DNA of 5,325 nucleotides from Candidatus Saccharimonadota bacterium (GTDB lineage Bacteria; Patescibacteriota; Saccharimonadia; Saccharimonadales; SLHW01). The stretch covers positions 1-5,325 of the forward strand of contig SLHW01000030.1 in the NCBI GenBank assembly GCA_007135955.1, given 5' to 3'. The notes under the pieces were generated by a model. The model ran no database searches. It was given only the letters and a program-made list of their open reading frames with translations, and had not been told where the DNA came from. The translations under genes were made by a program, and so were the position numbers. Shown here in pieces: positions 4,688-5,325 of the stretch; the first letter of the stretch is position 1, and each line of letters opens with the position of its first letter.

Positions 4688-5325
4688 CTAACTACAGCCG
4701 GTTGTTGAACCACAACTTGTGCAGATGTAACAACTACCAGATCGTTGTGTTTGATTACCGCAGCTAAAGCAGAGTGGTGCGGCATCGTCCTTAATGGCTG
4801 GCTCCTCATTAATTGTTGATGACTGAGACGTTGATGGTGCTTCAGTAGCAACTGTTGTTACGTTATCCTTGACTCTTTCAATCACGGGCTGTTCGGCTGG
4901 CTGACTATCGTCTACCACTGCATCTTCACCAAGTAGTGTCGTCTGATCGTCTGGCATGTCGTCAATCGATGCCAAGCCAAGCTCAAGACGATCATCAAAA
5001 CTTAAATAGGTAAGTGCCAATCGCTTAAAGATATAGTCGATGAGCGAAGAAGCGGTACGAATCTCTGGGTCATCAGTAATTCCAGCTGGAGCAAAGCTAG
5101 TGTTCGTAAACGATTTTACGTATGACTTCAACGGTACACCGTATTGCAATCCGTGACTAACTGATATTGCAAACACATCCATGATGCCACGTAGCGTTGA
5201 ACCATGCTTGGCGAAGTTGATGAATATTTCTCCTGGTTTGCCATCCTCATACTCGCCAACTGTTATGTATCCATGACTATCAGCAACAGTGAATGAGAAT
5301 GTTTTTGATTGTCGTACCTTTGGTA
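4688..5325 (-). CDS. nrdJ: Class II ribonucleotide reductase, C-terminal part (5' end outside window)
   Basis: The frame stays open to the right edge, so the gene is partial; 211 C-terminal residues are visible. Class II enzymes use adenosylcobalamin to make the radical that reduces ribonucleotides to deoxyribonucleotides in the cytoplasm. The visible part has PGEIFINFAKHGSTLRGIMD (fragment residues 30-49), ISVSHGLQYGVPL (53-65), FAPAGITDDPEIR (77-89) and IDYIFKRLAL (95-104), all typical of the end of the NrdJ barrel. A flexible acidic, Ser/Thr/Pro-rich linker of about 65 residues follows. The end is a cysteine-rich tail with Cys at 185, 188, 198, 201, 204 and 210 (ending CYICTSCGSTTGCS), the usual zinc-ribbon and redox tail that passes electrons from thioredoxin or a similar reductant to the active site. 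The stop is TAG, with a strong terminator after it. The catalytic cysteines and radical site lie outside the window. Confidence 0.93.
   Translation of the reverse strand, partial: PKVRQSKTFSFTVADSHGYITVGEYEDGKPGEIFINFAKHGSTLRGIMDVFAISVSHGLQYGVPLKSYVKSFTNTSFAPAGITDDPEIRTASSLIDYIFKRLALTYLSFDDRLELGLASIDDMPDDQTTLLGEDAVVDDSQPAEQPVIERVKDNVTTVATEAPSTSQSSTINEEPAIKDDAAPLCFSCGNQTQRSGSCYICTSCGSTTGCS

Overview
The window carries four genes, all on the minus strand. In transcription order (right to left) they are: the 3' end of a class II (cobalamin-dependent) ribonucleotide reductase gene, a small thioredoxin-fold protein without the CxxC motif, a type 2 (eukaryote-like) isoleucyl-tRNA synthetase (ileS), and ribosomal protein L21 (rplU). 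The genetic code is standard: no in-frame UGA had to be read as sense. Short housekeeping genes, a type 2 IleRS, a NrdJ with a C-terminal cysteine cluster, and rplU without an adjoining rpmA suggest a Patescibacteria/CPR-type bacterium, perhaps Saccharibacteria. That assignment is a recollection of protein flavour and cannot be proved from this window.

Layout. 1-650: a long stretch with no convincing gene, holding several stem-loops and a candidate structured RNA on the + strand. 646-680: a strong, roughly symmetric terminator closing rplU. 706-1014: rplU, with its own TTGACA promoter at 1053-1081 whose spacer is filled by a perfect dyad. 1085-3976: ileS. 3977-4248: a roughly 270-nt ileS leader that reads as a T-box element of the translational type, with its own promoter at 4255-4283. 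4261-4530: thioredoxin-fold protein. 4531-4687: gap with a heptad repeat, the nrdJ terminator (4602-4637) and small hairpins. 4688-5325: nrdJ, incomplete at its 5' end.

The main result is the ileS leader. On the minus strand it has a UGGUACC bulge between two perfectly matched helices, which is the geometry of the T-box antiterminator. The UGGU is complementary to the ACCA end expected for tRNA-Ile. The 3' arm of this helix also contains GCUCCU, the exact complement of the ileS Shine-Dalgarno AGGAGC. The two pairings exclude each other, so uncharged tRNA-Ile would be expected to free the ribosome binding site. Candidate AUC (Ile) specifier triplets lie in the upstream stem.

The genes do not form one pathway. 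IleRS and L21 serve translation and NrdJ supplies deoxynucleotides. Separate promoters and terminators suggest mostly independent transcription units, although no U-tract terminator is visible between ileS and rplU. The left 650 bases remain unexplained.
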